Shown here one piece after another: positions 1 to 7,361 of a stretch of DNA of 33,259 bases. Under the pieces are notes generated by a model, which did not search any database, was not told where the DNA came from, and saw only the letters and a list, made by a program, of their open reading frames with translations. This DNA comes from Desulfobulbaceae bacterium (lineage in GTDB: Bacteria; Desulfobacterota; Desulfobulbia; Desulfobulbales; VMSU01), in NCBI GenBank assembly GCA_028718985.1, contig JAQUKQ010000019.1, forward strand, positions 1-33,259, in the 5' to 3' direction. Within the stretch, counting starts at the first letter, position 1, and each line of letters starts with the position of its first letter. The position numbers and the translations under genes are program-made.

Positions 1-1026
1 CTCGGTGTGCTTGTAGAGATACTCGCAGACCACGTCGCGAACCCGGCTGACGATTCCGCCCCGGATCTCGGTGTTGCCGAGCTTGTTCTTGGTCTGGGAC
101 TCGAAGATGGGGTCCTTGACCTTGATAGCGATGGCGGCGACGATGCCGTCGCGGACGTCCTCTCCCATGAACTTCTTGCCGGAGAACTCGTTGACACCTT
201 TCAAAATTCCTTCCCGGAAGGCCGAGAGGTGGGTGCCGCCCTCGTTGGTATAGGTGCCGTTGACAAAGGAGAAGTAGTTTTCGCCATAGCCATCGGTATG
301 GGAGAAGGTGAACTCCAGGGTGTCCTCTTTGTAATGCACAAAGTCATAGAGTTGGGTGCCGTTGATCTCCTTGCTCAGCAGGTCGAGCAGGCCGTTATTG
401 GAGAAGAAGCACTCCTCGCCGAAGTAGAGCTTGAGACCGGCGTTCAGGTAGGCATAGCGCCACAGACGTTTCTTGATGAAGTCGAGGGAGAAGGTGTACC
501 CCTCTTTGAACTGCTCGGGGTCGGGCAGGAATTCGATAAGCGTCCCGTCTTTCTCGGTGCTGTCGCCACTCTCCTCGGAGATCAGCTTGCCGCGGCAGAA
601 GCAGGCCTTGGCATATTGCCCCTCCCGGAACGACTGCACCATGAACTCGCTGGAGAGGGCGTTGACCGCCTTGGTGCCGACCCCGTTCAGGCCGACGGAA
701 AATTGAAAGACATCGGTATTGTATTTGGCGCCGGTATTGATGATAGACACGCAGTCGACAACTTTGCCCAGTGGGATGCCACGGCCATAGTCTCGTACCT
801 TTACCCGATTGTCTTCACTGATCTCGATATCGACCCGCTTGCCAACCCCCATGATGAACTCGTCGACCGCGTTGTCGATGATCTCTTTCAACAGGATATA
901 GATGCCGTCGTCAGGATGGGAACCGTTGCCGAGACGGCCGATATACATCCCTGGCCGCAGGCGGATATGCTCCAGCGAGCTCAGGGTCTTGATCTTGGAT
1001 TCGTCGTAGGTGGTGCTGTTAGTCAT
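1..1026 (-). CDS. parE: DNA topoisomerase IV subunit B (ParE), 5' part only
   Basis: This is the ATPase subunit of a type IIA topoisomerase, which drives DNA strand passage and chromosome decatenation with ParC. The minus-strand frame is open from an ATG at 1026 to the window edge, 342 codons, so the C-terminal TOPRIM end is outside. GHKL ATPase motifs are visible: the N box EIIDNAVDEF, the Mg/ATP loop DYGRGIP and the glycine lid GLNGVGTKAVNAL. The N-terminal stretch RLRPGMYIGRLG and the following SHPDDGIYILLKE match the ParE form known from Bacteroidetes and deltaproteobacteria, rather than standard GyrB, which usually reads KRPAMYIG. No strong ribosome-binding site is seen before the ATG. 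GyrB-like naming remains possible; type IIA B subunit is certain. Confidence 0.92.
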   Translation of the reverse strand, partial: MTNSTTYDESKIKTLSSLEHIRLRPGMYIGRLGNGSHPDDGIYILLKEIIDNAVDEFIMGVGKRVDIEISEDNRVKVRDYGRGIPLGKVVDCVSIINTGAKYNTDVFQFSVGLNGVGTKAVNALSSEFMVQSFREGQYAKACFCRGKLISEESGDSTEKDGTLIEFLPDPEQFKEGYTFSLDFIKKRLWRYAYLNAGLKLYFGEECFFSNNGLLDLLSKEINGTQLYDFVHYKEDTLEFTFSHTDGYGENYFSFVNGTYTNEGGTHLSAFREGILKGVNEFSGKKFMGEDVRDGIVAAIAIKVKDPIFESQTKNKLGNTEIRGGIVSRVRDVVCEYLYKHTE

Positions 1027-1167
1027 AGGTGATTCTTACGAATGGGGGCGTTAAACGAAGGTGTTTTAGATTTTGCATGAAAAATGGTGCTGGAAATCAA
1101 TGGCTTTGCCTTGTATATCGTTCTTTCCCAGGGGCCGCAATCATTTTTAGCGACCGGCTAATTTGAT

Positions 1168-1196
1168 TTGACCGGGGCAGGGAAGCATTGTAAAAA
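1168..1196 (+). promoter_or_regulatory. Candidate sigma-70 promoter for the 130-residue gene
   Basis: A -35-like TTGACC (1168-1173) and a -10-like TAAAAA (1191-1196) are separated by 17 bases, about 110 bases before the ATG at 1306. The match is partial and was found by eye. The 279-base gap between parE and this gene shows nothing else that I can name. Confidence 0.35.
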
Positions 1197-1305
1197 GGTG
1201 CATATTGTTTTTTGGGGAGGCGTAACCCTAAAATTTTACTGATTGATTTAGTAATATGAATGCAATGATTCAGCGTATGGCATACGATGAGTTGCGGAGG
1301 AAGAA

Positions 1306-1698
1306 ATGACGAAGAACCTTGCTGAAATATTTACCCCGGAAGTCTTGCAACAACTCTTTCCAAAGGCTCGGAGCGATGAGTTCTTTGAGGCGCTTTTTGG
1401 TGACGCCTCGGAAGGAGCTTATGATATTTGCCTTGAATTCGTTGGTAACCCCAATCTACAGACTTATCAATTTGAGTTGCACTTGAAGCAGCGCCCAGGC
1501 AAGTGCCTGGCCTGCAATCTTACCTACGGCTTGCCGGAGGTCTTTTCGCGTCACCCTGGTCTTAATATTAAGGGCTTGGCGGCCGAACTTGCGAGTAAGC
1601 TTGGCCTTGATCCAGAGCAGATTTCGTGGAGTTTAGGGGTGACGAAGTCGATCTCCTCGGCCCTGCATGTTATCCCGTTTTTGATCACTGTCGAGTGA
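1306..1698 (+). CDS. Conserved small protein of unknown function with a CxxC motif
   Basis: A 130-residue soluble protein starts after a clear ribosome-binding site (GGAGG, 1287-1305 region). It has no signal peptide or membrane segment. The N-terminal part is acidic and helical (FTPEVLQQLFP, then DEFFEALFGD). The middle part carries the segment RPGKCLACNLTYGLPEVFSRHP with a CxxC pair at about residues 67-70. From memory, proteins with this segment recur in deltaproteobacteria, where some databases give them a misleading homeobox name; no function is known to me. It stands alone between parE (divergent) and the convergent PHP gene. The CxxC pair could bind a metal or take part in thiol chemistry, but only two cysteines are present, so a monomeric zinc site is not obvious. 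Confidence 0.8.
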   Translation: MTKNLAEIFTPEVLQQLFPKARSDEFFEALFGDASEGAYDICLEFVGNPNLQTYQFELHLKQRPGKCLACNLTYGLPEVFSRHPGLNIKGLAAELASKLGLDPEQISWSLGVTKSISSALHVIPFLITVE

Positions 1699-1747
1699 CC
1701 TGCCCCAGGTGATTGCTTGCCGGAGTCTGTGTTGAGCTTGCGAGACT

Positions 1748-2566
1748 CTATCCGTGTGGCTGTCCTGATTCCAATGAGAGCAGATACATGGGTAGGCGAT
1801 CGAAATAGCGCCCTACATCCTGGGGGCGGTGGGCGTCTGAACCTGCCACCAGTTTGACGCCCAGTTCCTGCGCTTGTCGGATCAGCCAGGGGGGCGGGTA
1901 GGGTTGTTGCCGATGATCAAAGCCCGAGGTGTTGATCTCGAGCGCAATGTCTTTGGCTGCCAGTTCGACAAGGATGGCCTCCATCAGCTGCTTATGGTCA
2001 TTGTCGAACATGATCTCAGGGTGGTGGCGGAGGGCAGCGTCAAGGTGGCAGAGGACGGTTGCTGGCAGTTGTCCAAGTGCTTGCCGTAAGCCCTCAAAAT
2101 AGGCGCGCAGGATCTCTTTCACTCCCAGACTTGAACATTTGGCCATATTTTCGGTTTTGCGGCTCAAGAGATTGAGATGCTCGTCTTCGTGGCGCAGGAA
2201 GTGATAGGATAGACCGATTCTGTCCCAGTCATATTGCCGCAAGAAGGCGATTGTCTCAGCGACCTTCTCGGGATTGTAGCCGACCTCCACCCCAAGACCG
2301 ATATCTACCCGGTCTCGATATTTCCGCTGCAGAGCGCGGCCGGTGGTGAAATAGACCTCGAAATCAGCCGCGGTCAACCACGTCGTCTCGAAGTAGCGAA
2401 TGCCGATTTCGAAGTGCTCAAGGAAGATCAGACGTTCAAGGCCCTTGTCACAGGCGGCCAGGACGTAATCCTCCATCTCTCCCACCGCGTGGTGACAGAG
2501 ACAGGAGTGGACATGCCCATCAGTTTTCAGATCAAGAGGTGTCATGGGTGGTTGTATATCCTTCAT
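1748..2566 (-). CDS. PHP-family phosphoesterase, histidinol-phosphatase-like
   Basis: A 272-residue cytoplasmic metal-dependent phosphoesterase of the PHP superfamily. Members of the HisJ/HisK type remove phosphate from histidinol phosphate in histidine synthesis. The metal-binding motifs appear in order: DGHVHS (about 16-21) with following histidines, EHFE (about 50), GVEVGY (about 91), SYHFL (about 119), CHLDAAL (about 172), EINTSGF and the terminal GSDAHRPQDVGRY (about 241). The length is normal for the family. No other histidine genes are nearby, so the substrate is assigned by family only. Translation could start at 2566 or at the second Met (2545); neither has a strong ribosome-binding site. 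Confidence 0.82.
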   Translation of the reverse strand: MKDIQPPMTPLDLKTDGHVHSCLCHHAVGEMEDYVLAACDKGLERLIFLEHFEIGIRYFETTWLTAADFEVYFTTGRALQRKYRDRVDIGLGVEVGYNPEKVAETIAFLRQYDWDRIGLSYHFLRHEDEHLNLLSRKTENMAKCSSLGVKEILRAYFEGLRQALGQLPATVLCHLDAALRHHPEIMFDNDHKQLMEAILVELAAKDIALEINTSGFDHRQQPYPPPWLIRQAQELGVKLVAGSDAHRPQDVGRYFDRLPMYLLSLESGQPHG

Positions 2567-2810
2567 TCTTGTTATGATTACGCGCTGCTTTGTTGCACGT
2601 CTCCAGGGGCCGTTAGGAAAATAACTTGTGCACTCTCGCCCTCACATTGCGGTCCCTGGTGTCGGCATGCCTATGCGGGATGGACCCTGTTATCTTCTTT
2701 CAACGGTTCAGTTGAAGGAGAAATCTTTTTTCGGTGACGCACACGGTGTGAGGTGATTAGTGTCCCGTCTGCCCAAGCTAACGGAGTATAACCAGGTAAC
2801 TCTTTTCCGT

Positions 2811-2835
2811 CCAGGGCAACTTTGCTGTTGCCTGG
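2811..2835. repeat. Imperfect inverted repeat overlapping the yciB-mla promoter
   Basis: CCAGGGCAAC (2811-2820) and GTTGCCTGG (2827-2835) pair over nine bases with one bulged G and a six-base loop. The right arm overlaps the candidate -35 box. No T run follows, so it is not a standard terminator; an operator is possible. Confidence 0.35.
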
Positions 2836-2856
2836 CAGCTATGGTTAGATTAAAAT
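2828..2856 (+). promoter_or_regulatory. Candidate sigma-70 promoter of the yciB-mla operon
   Basis: A -35-like TTGCCT (2828-2833), 17-base spacer and -10-like TAAAAT (2851-2856) would give a leader of about 74 bases before the yciB ATG at 2937. The -10 box matches five of six consensus bases. It was identified by eye. Confidence 0.4.
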
Positions 2857-2936
2857 CTCATGTATTGAGGTTCTTTACGTTATTTTTGGAAATTTAGCTT
2901 AGCCGATCAGCTTGTGATCCTTATTGTGCTATTGAC

Positions 2937-3479
2937 ATGAAACTTCTTTTTGATTTTTTCCCCATACTGCTATTTTTTATCGCTTACAAAGTGTACGATA
3001 TCTACGTGGCAACCGCGGTGATTATTGTCGCTACCGTTATACATGTCGCCTACGCTTGGCTTACAACCCGCAAGGTGGCGAGCATGCAGTTGGTCACCCT
3101 GGCCATCATTATCATCTTTGGTGGGTTGACCTTGTATCTGCATGATGAGCAGTTTATCAAGTGGAAGCCCACGGTGATCAATTGGCTCTTTGGTGCTGCT
3201 TTTCTGGCAAGTCAGCTGTTTGGAGAGAAGACGGCCATAGAGCGGATGATGGGTGGCAGTTTGGTGTTGCCAAGACCGATCTGGCGGCGGCTTAACCTCA
3301 GCTGGGTGACCTTTTTCTTTGTCATGGGAGCGGTAAATTTGTACGTCATGTCGCATTACGATCGTGATACCTGGGTCAATTTCAAACTCTTTGGTATGCT
3401 TGGCATGACCTTCGTCTTCATGATTTTGCAATCGTTTTATCTGTCCCGCCATCTGCCGGAAGCAGGCGTTCACGAGTAA
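2937..3479 (+). CDS. yciB: YciB/IspZ-family inner membrane protein (septation protein A)
   Basis: A 180-residue polytopic inner-membrane protein with about five hydrophobic segments: residues 3-20, 22-42, 50-66, 81-94 and 118-165 (two helices). The N-terminal FDFFPILLFFIAYK and the internal LFGEKTAIERMMG plus NLYVM segments are typical of the YciB family, which is linked to cell-envelope synthesis and septation. The length equals that of E. coli YciB. It lies 23 bases before mlaF on the same strand, so it is probably the first gene of the Mla operon. The ATG has no good ribosome-binding site; the TTGACA touching the start codon is probably coincidental. Confidence 0.9.
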   Translation: MKLLFDFFPILLFFIAYKVYDIYVATAVIIVATVIHVAYAWLTTRKVASMQLVTLAIIIIFGGLTLYLHDEQFIKWKPTVINWLFGAAFLASQLFGEKTAIERMMGGSLVLPRPIWRRLNLSWVTFFFVMGAVNLYVMSHYDRDTWVNFKLFGMLGMTFVFMILQSFYLSRHLPEAGVHE

Positions 3480-3502
3480 CTTCCCCTTTTTGTGCCTTTC
3501 CC

Positions 3503-4333
3503 ATGACCCGTAACGATTTGCCTCAAGACGATCTTGTCAGCATAACCGACCTCTCCTTCGCGTACAGCAAAGAGAGTGGAAGCCGTAAGATTTTGGACGG
3601 CGTCAACATGGCCATTCCCCGTGGCAAGGTGGTGGCTATCATGGGGGGCAGCGGTTGTGGCAAGACAACACTTCTGCGGATGATTGGCGGACAGCTACGC
3701 CCACAGCGAGGTTCGGTGGTCATGGATGGCCAGGAGGTGCACACCTTAAGCGACCGCAAGCTCTATGCCCTGCGGCGGCGAATGGGCATGCTCTTTCAGT
3801 TTGGCGCCTTGTTTACCGACATTTCGGTGTTTGATAATGTCGCTTTCCCGATACGGGAACACACGCAGCTGCCTGAGGAGCTGATTCACGATTTGGTGTT
3901 GATGAAGTTGCACGCGGTAGGCCTTCGCGGTGCGGCGCATCTGATGCCGAATCAGCTGTCTGGTGGTATGTCACGGCGCGTGGCCTTGGCACGTTCTATT
4001 GCCTTAGACCCTCAATTGATCATGTATGACGAGCCCTTCACTGGACTTGACCCAATCTCACTCAGCATCGTTGGCCAGTTGATCCGCAGGCTAAACGATG
4101 CCTTGGGGGCGAGTTCGGTTATTGTTACCCATGATGTGGCGGTTTCACTCAAAATTGTCGATTATGTGTATTTTGTGTCGGAAGGGAAGATTGCCGCTGA
4201 AGGGACGCCCGACGAGATCATGAGTTCGGATATCGCCTTTGTCAAACAGTTTGTCCACGCCGAGCCGGATGGACCAGTGCCTTTCCATTACCCGGCCAAG
4301 GACTATCGCAAGGAATTGTTGAACCTTCCATGA
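3503..4333 (+). CDS. mlaF: Phospholipid transport ATP-binding protein MlaF
   Basis: A 276-residue cytoplasmic ATPase of the Mla system, which moves phospholipids between the outer and inner membranes and keeps the outer leaflet free of them. ABC motifs are all present: Walker A GGSGCGKT (48-55), Q-loop FQFG near 99, signature LSGGMSRR (152-159), Walker B IMYDEP (173-178) and the switch histidine in VTHD (about 210). The GGMSRR form of the signature is characteristic of the MlaF/Mkl group. It overlaps mlaE by four bases, which suggests translational coupling. No classical ribosome-binding site is visible before its ATG. Confidence 0.95.
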   Translation: MTRNDLPQDDLVSITDLSFAYSKESGSRKILDGVNMAIPRGKVVAIMGGSGCGKTTLLRMIGGQLRPQRGSVVMDGQEVHTLSDRKLYALRRRMGMLFQFGALFTDISVFDNVAFPIREHTQLPEELIHDLVLMKLHAVGLRGAAHLMPNQLSGGMSRRVALARSIALDPQLIMYDEPFTGLDPISLSIVGQLIRRLNDALGASSVIVTHDVAVSLKIVDYVYFVSEGKIAAEGTPDEIMSSDIAFVKQFVHAEPDGPVPFHYPAKDYRKELLNLP

Positions 4334-5115
4334 GTAAGTTTCTAGGGAATTTTTTTCGATCTATTGGTCATCAGGTCGATGACGGCATCTGGCGGCTTGG
4401 TTATGCCTGTCGCTTTTTGTTGACGCTGTTGATCTATTCGGGCATAAGTTTTCGCCGTTTTCGGCTGACGGCCAAAGAGGTCTACTTCACCGGGGTCTTG
4501 TCACTTATCGTTATCATGGTCTCCGGTCTTTTTGTTGGGATGGTTTTGGGTTTGCAAGGCTATAATACCCTGCAACGCTACGGTTCGAGCGACTCGCTTG
4601 GGGTCTTGGTCGCCCTCTCCTTGGTGCGCGAATTAGGGCCTGTGATGGCAGGTCTTTTGTTTGCCAGTCGCGCTGGTTCCGCTGTTACCGCCGAAATTGG
4701 TTTGATGAAGGCCACCGAGCAGTTAAGCGCCATGGAGATGATGGCGGTTAACCCCATCGCCCGTGTGGTCGCGCCACGCTTTTGGGGTGGGGTCATTGCC
4801 ATGCCTATTTTGGCGGCGCTCTTTTCGGCCACGGGTGTCTTTGGTGGTTATTTAGTTGGAGTCCAGCTGGTCGGTGTCGACGAGGGGGCCTTTTGGTCTC
4901 AGATGCAGTCTTCAGTCGATTTTCGAGAAGATATCTTGAACGGGGTTATCAAGAGTGTTGTTTTTGGTATACTGGTTTCCTGGATCTCCGTTTTTGAGGG
5001 CTATGATGCGGAGCCAACCGCTGAAGGGGTCTCAAACGCAACGACGCGGACCGTGGTTACTGCTTCCTTGGTAATCCTGTTTGCGGATTTTATTTTGACA
5101 GCACTGATGTTTTAA
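4330..5115 (+). CDS. mlaE: Phospholipid transport permease MlaE
   Basis: A 261-residue inner-membrane permease of the MlaE/YrbE family and the membrane partner of MlaF. It has about five membrane segments and the family hallmark LVRELGPVMAGLLFASRAGSA followed by AEIGLM and TEQLSAMEMMAVNP (about residues 98-140). The start ATG lies inside the last codons of mlaF (ATGA overlap) and the length is standard. The gene ends nine bases before mlaD. Confidence 0.95.
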   Translation: MSKFLGNFFRSIGHQVDDGIWRLGYACRFLLTLLIYSGISFRRFRLTAKEVYFTGVLSLIVIMVSGLFVGMVLGLQGYNTLQRYGSSDSLGVLVALSLVRELGPVMAGLLFASRAGSAVTAEIGLMKATEQLSAMEMMAVNPIARVVAPRFWGGVIAMPILAALFSATGVFGGYLVGVQLVGVDEGAFWSQMQSSVDFREDILNGVIKSVVFGILVSWISVFEGYDAEPTAEGVSNATTRTVVTASLVILFADFILTALMF

Positions 5116-5124
5116 GGGTGAATC

Positions 5125-5592
5125 ATGAGCCGGACAACACTTGATCTATGGGTAGGTTTTTTTGTGAGCATGGGCATCGTTTCCATGATCTTTTTGGCGC
5201 TCAGGGTTGGGAATCTGGGCGGTTCAAATCTTGGCGAATCATACCAATTGAAGGCGAGATTTGATAATATCGGCAGTCTCAAGGTGCGTTCTGCGGTCAA
5301 AAGCGCAGGGGTTGTGGTCGGCAGAGTCAGCGCCATCGATTTTGACGTAGAGACCTACGAGGCGGAAGTCACCCTTACCATCAGCGATCGCTATTTGTTT
5401 CCAACCGATACCTTTGCCAAGATCATGACCTCCGGACTTTTGGGAGAACAATACATCGGCCTTGCGGTTGGTGGTGACGAAAAAATGCTTAAACGTGGTG
5501 ATGTCATCTCGAAAACGCAGTCGGCAATCGTCATAGAAGATCTGATCAGTCAATTCATGTTCAAGAAAGCATCAGAAGGAGACGTCCAATGA
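5125..5592 (+). CDS. mlaD: MCE-domain substrate-binding protein MlaD
   Basis: A 155-residue membrane-anchored periplasmic protein with one N-terminal helix (about residues 8-30) and a single MCE domain (about 40-118). In characterised systems MlaD forms a hexameric ring on MlaFE that receives lipid. The domain shows the expected AGVVVGRVSAIDFD and SGLLGEQYIGL motifs, and is followed by a hydrophobic C-terminal tail (IVIEDLISQFMF). A good ribosome-binding site (AAGGGTG) precedes the ATG. It overlaps mlaA by four bases. Confidence 0.94.
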   Translation: MSRTTLDLWVGFFVSMGIVSMIFLALRVGNLGGSNLGESYQLKARFDNIGSLKVRSAVKSAGVVVGRVSAIDFDVETYEAEVTLTISDRYLFPTDTFAKIMTSGLLGEQYIGLAVGGDEKMLKRGDVISKTQSAIVIEDLISQFMFKKASEGDVQ

Positions 5593-6314
5593 TCCCTGTT
5601 TCTTCCCGTTCCCGTCTTGTTGTCGTTTCTCTGCTGTTGATTGCGCTTTCGGGATGCGCGACGACCAATGGCACTTATCGGGACAGGTCGAATGATCCCT
5701 GGGAAGGGTTCAATCGATCTATGTTCTCGTTTAACGAGGGACTCGATCGGGCCTTGATCAAGCCAGTAGCCAAAGGCTACGAGGCTGTTGTGCCGACCCC
5801 GATCAATACTATGATTACCAATTTTTTTAACAATATTGGAGATCTGATGGTTGCCGTTAATAATCTTCTACAGGGAAAGGTAAAAGATTCGGCGAGTGAC
5901 CTGGGCCGGGTGGCCTTGAACAGTACCCTCGGTATTGCTGGTCTGATTGATGTCGCTACCGGCATGACGTTGGAAAAGCACAACGAAGACTTTGGTCAGA
6001 CCTTTGCGCGTTGGGGCTTTGGAGAAGGGCCCTTTGTGGTGTTACCGTTTTTCGGCCCATCGACGGTGCGCGATACGTTTGGCCTGGCTGCTGACTTGCC
6101 TACGGATCCGGTGTCCTGGGTCTCGCCGGATGTTGTCAGGTTTTCTGCGGCAGGGGTCCGTTTGATAGATACACGGGCCGATCTTTTCTCTGCCGAGAAA
6201 ATCGCCGAGGCCGGTGCGATAGACAGGTATAGCTACTTGCGTGGTGCCTATCTGCAGCGCCGTCAATATTTGATCTACGATGGACGCCCGCCGCGTGACA
6301 AGGAAGAGTATTAA
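5589..6314 (+). CDS. mlaA: Outer-membrane lipoprotein MlaA (VacJ)
   Basis: A 241-residue lipoprotein that removes misplaced phospholipid from the outer membrane. The signal peptide ends in a lipobox, LSGC, at about residues 20-23. Family motifs follow: DPWEGFNRSMFSFNE, the helical NFFNNIGDLMVAVNNLLQGK, EDFGQTFARWG and GPFVVLPFFGPSTVRD. In E. coli mlaA is far from the mlaFEDCB operon; here it lies between mlaD and mlaC with a four-base overlap to mlaD and an AAGGAG ribosome-binding site. This placement makes the operon self-sufficient for both membranes. Confidence 0.95.
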   Translation: MIPVSSRSRLVVVSLLLIALSGCATTNGTYRDRSNDPWEGFNRSMFSFNEGLDRALIKPVAKGYEAVVPTPINTMITNFFNNIGDLMVAVNNLLQGKVKDSASDLGRVALNSTLGIAGLIDVATGMTLEKHNEDFGQTFARWGFGEGPFVVLPFFGPSTVRDTFGLAADLPTDPVSWVSPDVVRFSAAGVRLIDTRADLFSAEKIAEAGAIDRYSYLRGAYLQRRQYLIYDGRPPRDKEEY

Positions 6315-6342
6315 TTATTCTGTACAATAAAAGGAAATGATG

Positions 6343-6957
6343 ATGAAGAAACTATTGGCTCTACTCCTGGTTTTTTTTCTTGCTACGCCGGTTTTGGCTG
6401 TCGAAGAGTTGACCCCTGAGATGCAGGTTAAAAAAATCACCGATGCCGTATTGGAAATCGTTCGTAATGATACCGAACTGCAGAAAAACGGTAACACTGG
6501 GCCTGCGACGCAATTGATTGATGAGAGAGTGCTTCAACCGCACTTCAACTTCCTGCATATGACCAAACTTGGCTTGGGCCGTGAGTGGCGGAAGGCATCT
6601 CCCGCGCAACAAGATGCCTTGGTCAAGGAGTTCAAAACCCTGTTGGTTAACACATACTCCAACGCCCTTACCATCTACAAGGATCCAACCGTAAATTTTA
6701 AGACGTCTCGCTATAAGGCGACGGATACCGATGTGATGATCCGTACTCAGGTGCTGCAGACGGGGATTGCGCCGGTTGATATTGACTACAATGTTGAGAA
6801 GTTGGGCAATGAATGGAAGGTGTACGATGTTGTGGTGGCTGGCGTAAGCCTGGTGACCAATTATCGCCAATTTTTCAGTCAGGAAGTGAGAAAGGGTGGC
6901 ATTGAAGGTGCTATCAAGTCATTGCAGGCGAAGAATCAGACGCAGGGAAAAAAATGA
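6343..6957 (+). CDS. mlaC: Periplasmic phospholipid shuttle MlaC
   Basis: A periplasmic lipid carrier of the MlaC/Ttg2D family, which ferries phospholipid between MlaA and MlaD. An N-terminal signal peptide (KKLLALLLVFFLATPVLAVEE) is followed by the family fold with FNFLHMTKLGLGREWRKASPAQ, LVNTYSNAL, and the C-terminal WKVYDVVVAGVSLVTNYRQ and FRQ-like segments. Three ATG codons lie in tandem at 6337, 6340 and 6343. The ribosome-binding site AAGGA (6331-6335) is best spaced for the third, giving 204 residues, so that start was chosen. It overlaps mlaB by four bases. Confidence 0.93.
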   Translation: MKKLLALLLVFFLATPVLAVEELTPEMQVKKITDAVLEIVRNDTELQKNGNTGPATQLIDERVLQPHFNFLHMTKLGLGREWRKASPAQQDALVKEFKTLLVNTYSNALTIYKDPTVNFKTSRYKATDTDVMIRTQVLQTGIAPVDIDYNVEKLGNEWKVYDVVVAGVSLVTNYRQFFSQEVRKGGIEGAIKSLQAKNQTQGKK

Positions 6958-7229
6958 TTCAAGGGAGTGCCAGCCCATACCAGGTTGTTGCCCCGATGAC
7001 CTATGCGACGGCGGCAGAACTGTTTGCCTGCGGGCAAGCTCTTTTGCTTGGGAAGGAGACGGTATTTGATTTTGCGTCTGTGCCGAGCGCTGATTCTTCG
7101 GCCCTGTCGGTTATTCTTGGCTGGCAGCGGGTGGCGGGAGAGGGGCGGTTACGTTTGCGCAATTTGCCGGAGAGCGTTTTGTCGCTTGCCAAGCTGTACG
7201 ATGTTGCTGAATTGTTGCCTCTCGCCTAG
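6954..7229 (+). CDS. mlaB: STAS-domain protein MlaB
   Basis: A 91-residue cytoplasmic STAS-domain protein. In E. coli MlaB binds MlaF and supports ATPase activity and complex stability. The domain has the expected core VFDFASVPSADSSALSVILGW with the conserved DSSAL turn (about residues 45-50). It is the last gene of the operon and overlaps mlaC by four bases. A short convergent gap (7230-7361) follows, without an obvious terminator hairpin. Confidence 0.88.
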   Translation: MIQGSASPYQVVAPMTYATAAELFACGQALLLGKETVFDFASVPSADSSALSVILGWQRVAGEGRLRLRNLPESVLSLAKLYDVAELLPLA

Positions 7230-7361
7230 GAGTCTTTAGGGCTCGGCGCTTCCTGACCCCTCACCTTGCAGTTCCTTATGCCGTTCTGGCTATTCGGGAT
7301 GTTCGATGTAATTTTTGGAGTCAGTTGGCGGCAAGTTAGAGTGCCCTGCATCGACGTTGTC

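Larger units (their letters stand above)
2567..2936. other. Gene-free divergent spacer of 370 bases before the Mla operon
   Basis: This spacer separates the PHP gene (minus) from yciB (plus). It holds the candidate promoter and a hairpin annotated separately, a small inverted repeat (TTCAAC, 2699-2704, and GTTGAA, 2711-2716) and an 11-base palindrome (CACAC G GTGTG, 2740-2750). No convincing coding frame or riboswitch was found. Confidence 0.5.

Noticed and set aside
7-1032. Plus-strand open frame of 341 codons
   Set aside because: It mirrors the parE gene on the minus strand, which shows all GHKL ATPase motifs; the plus-strand translation has no recognisable domain.
2725-2840. Possible cyclic-di-GMP riboswitch upstream of yciB
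   Set aside because: A TGACGCACAC string recalls one part of the class I motif, but the GGGCAAACC and GGGACGCAAAG parts and the tetraloop receptor are not found on either strand.
2932-2937. TTGACA touching the yciB start codon
   Set aside because: A promoter here would start transcription inside the gene; no -10 box at the right distance was convincing.
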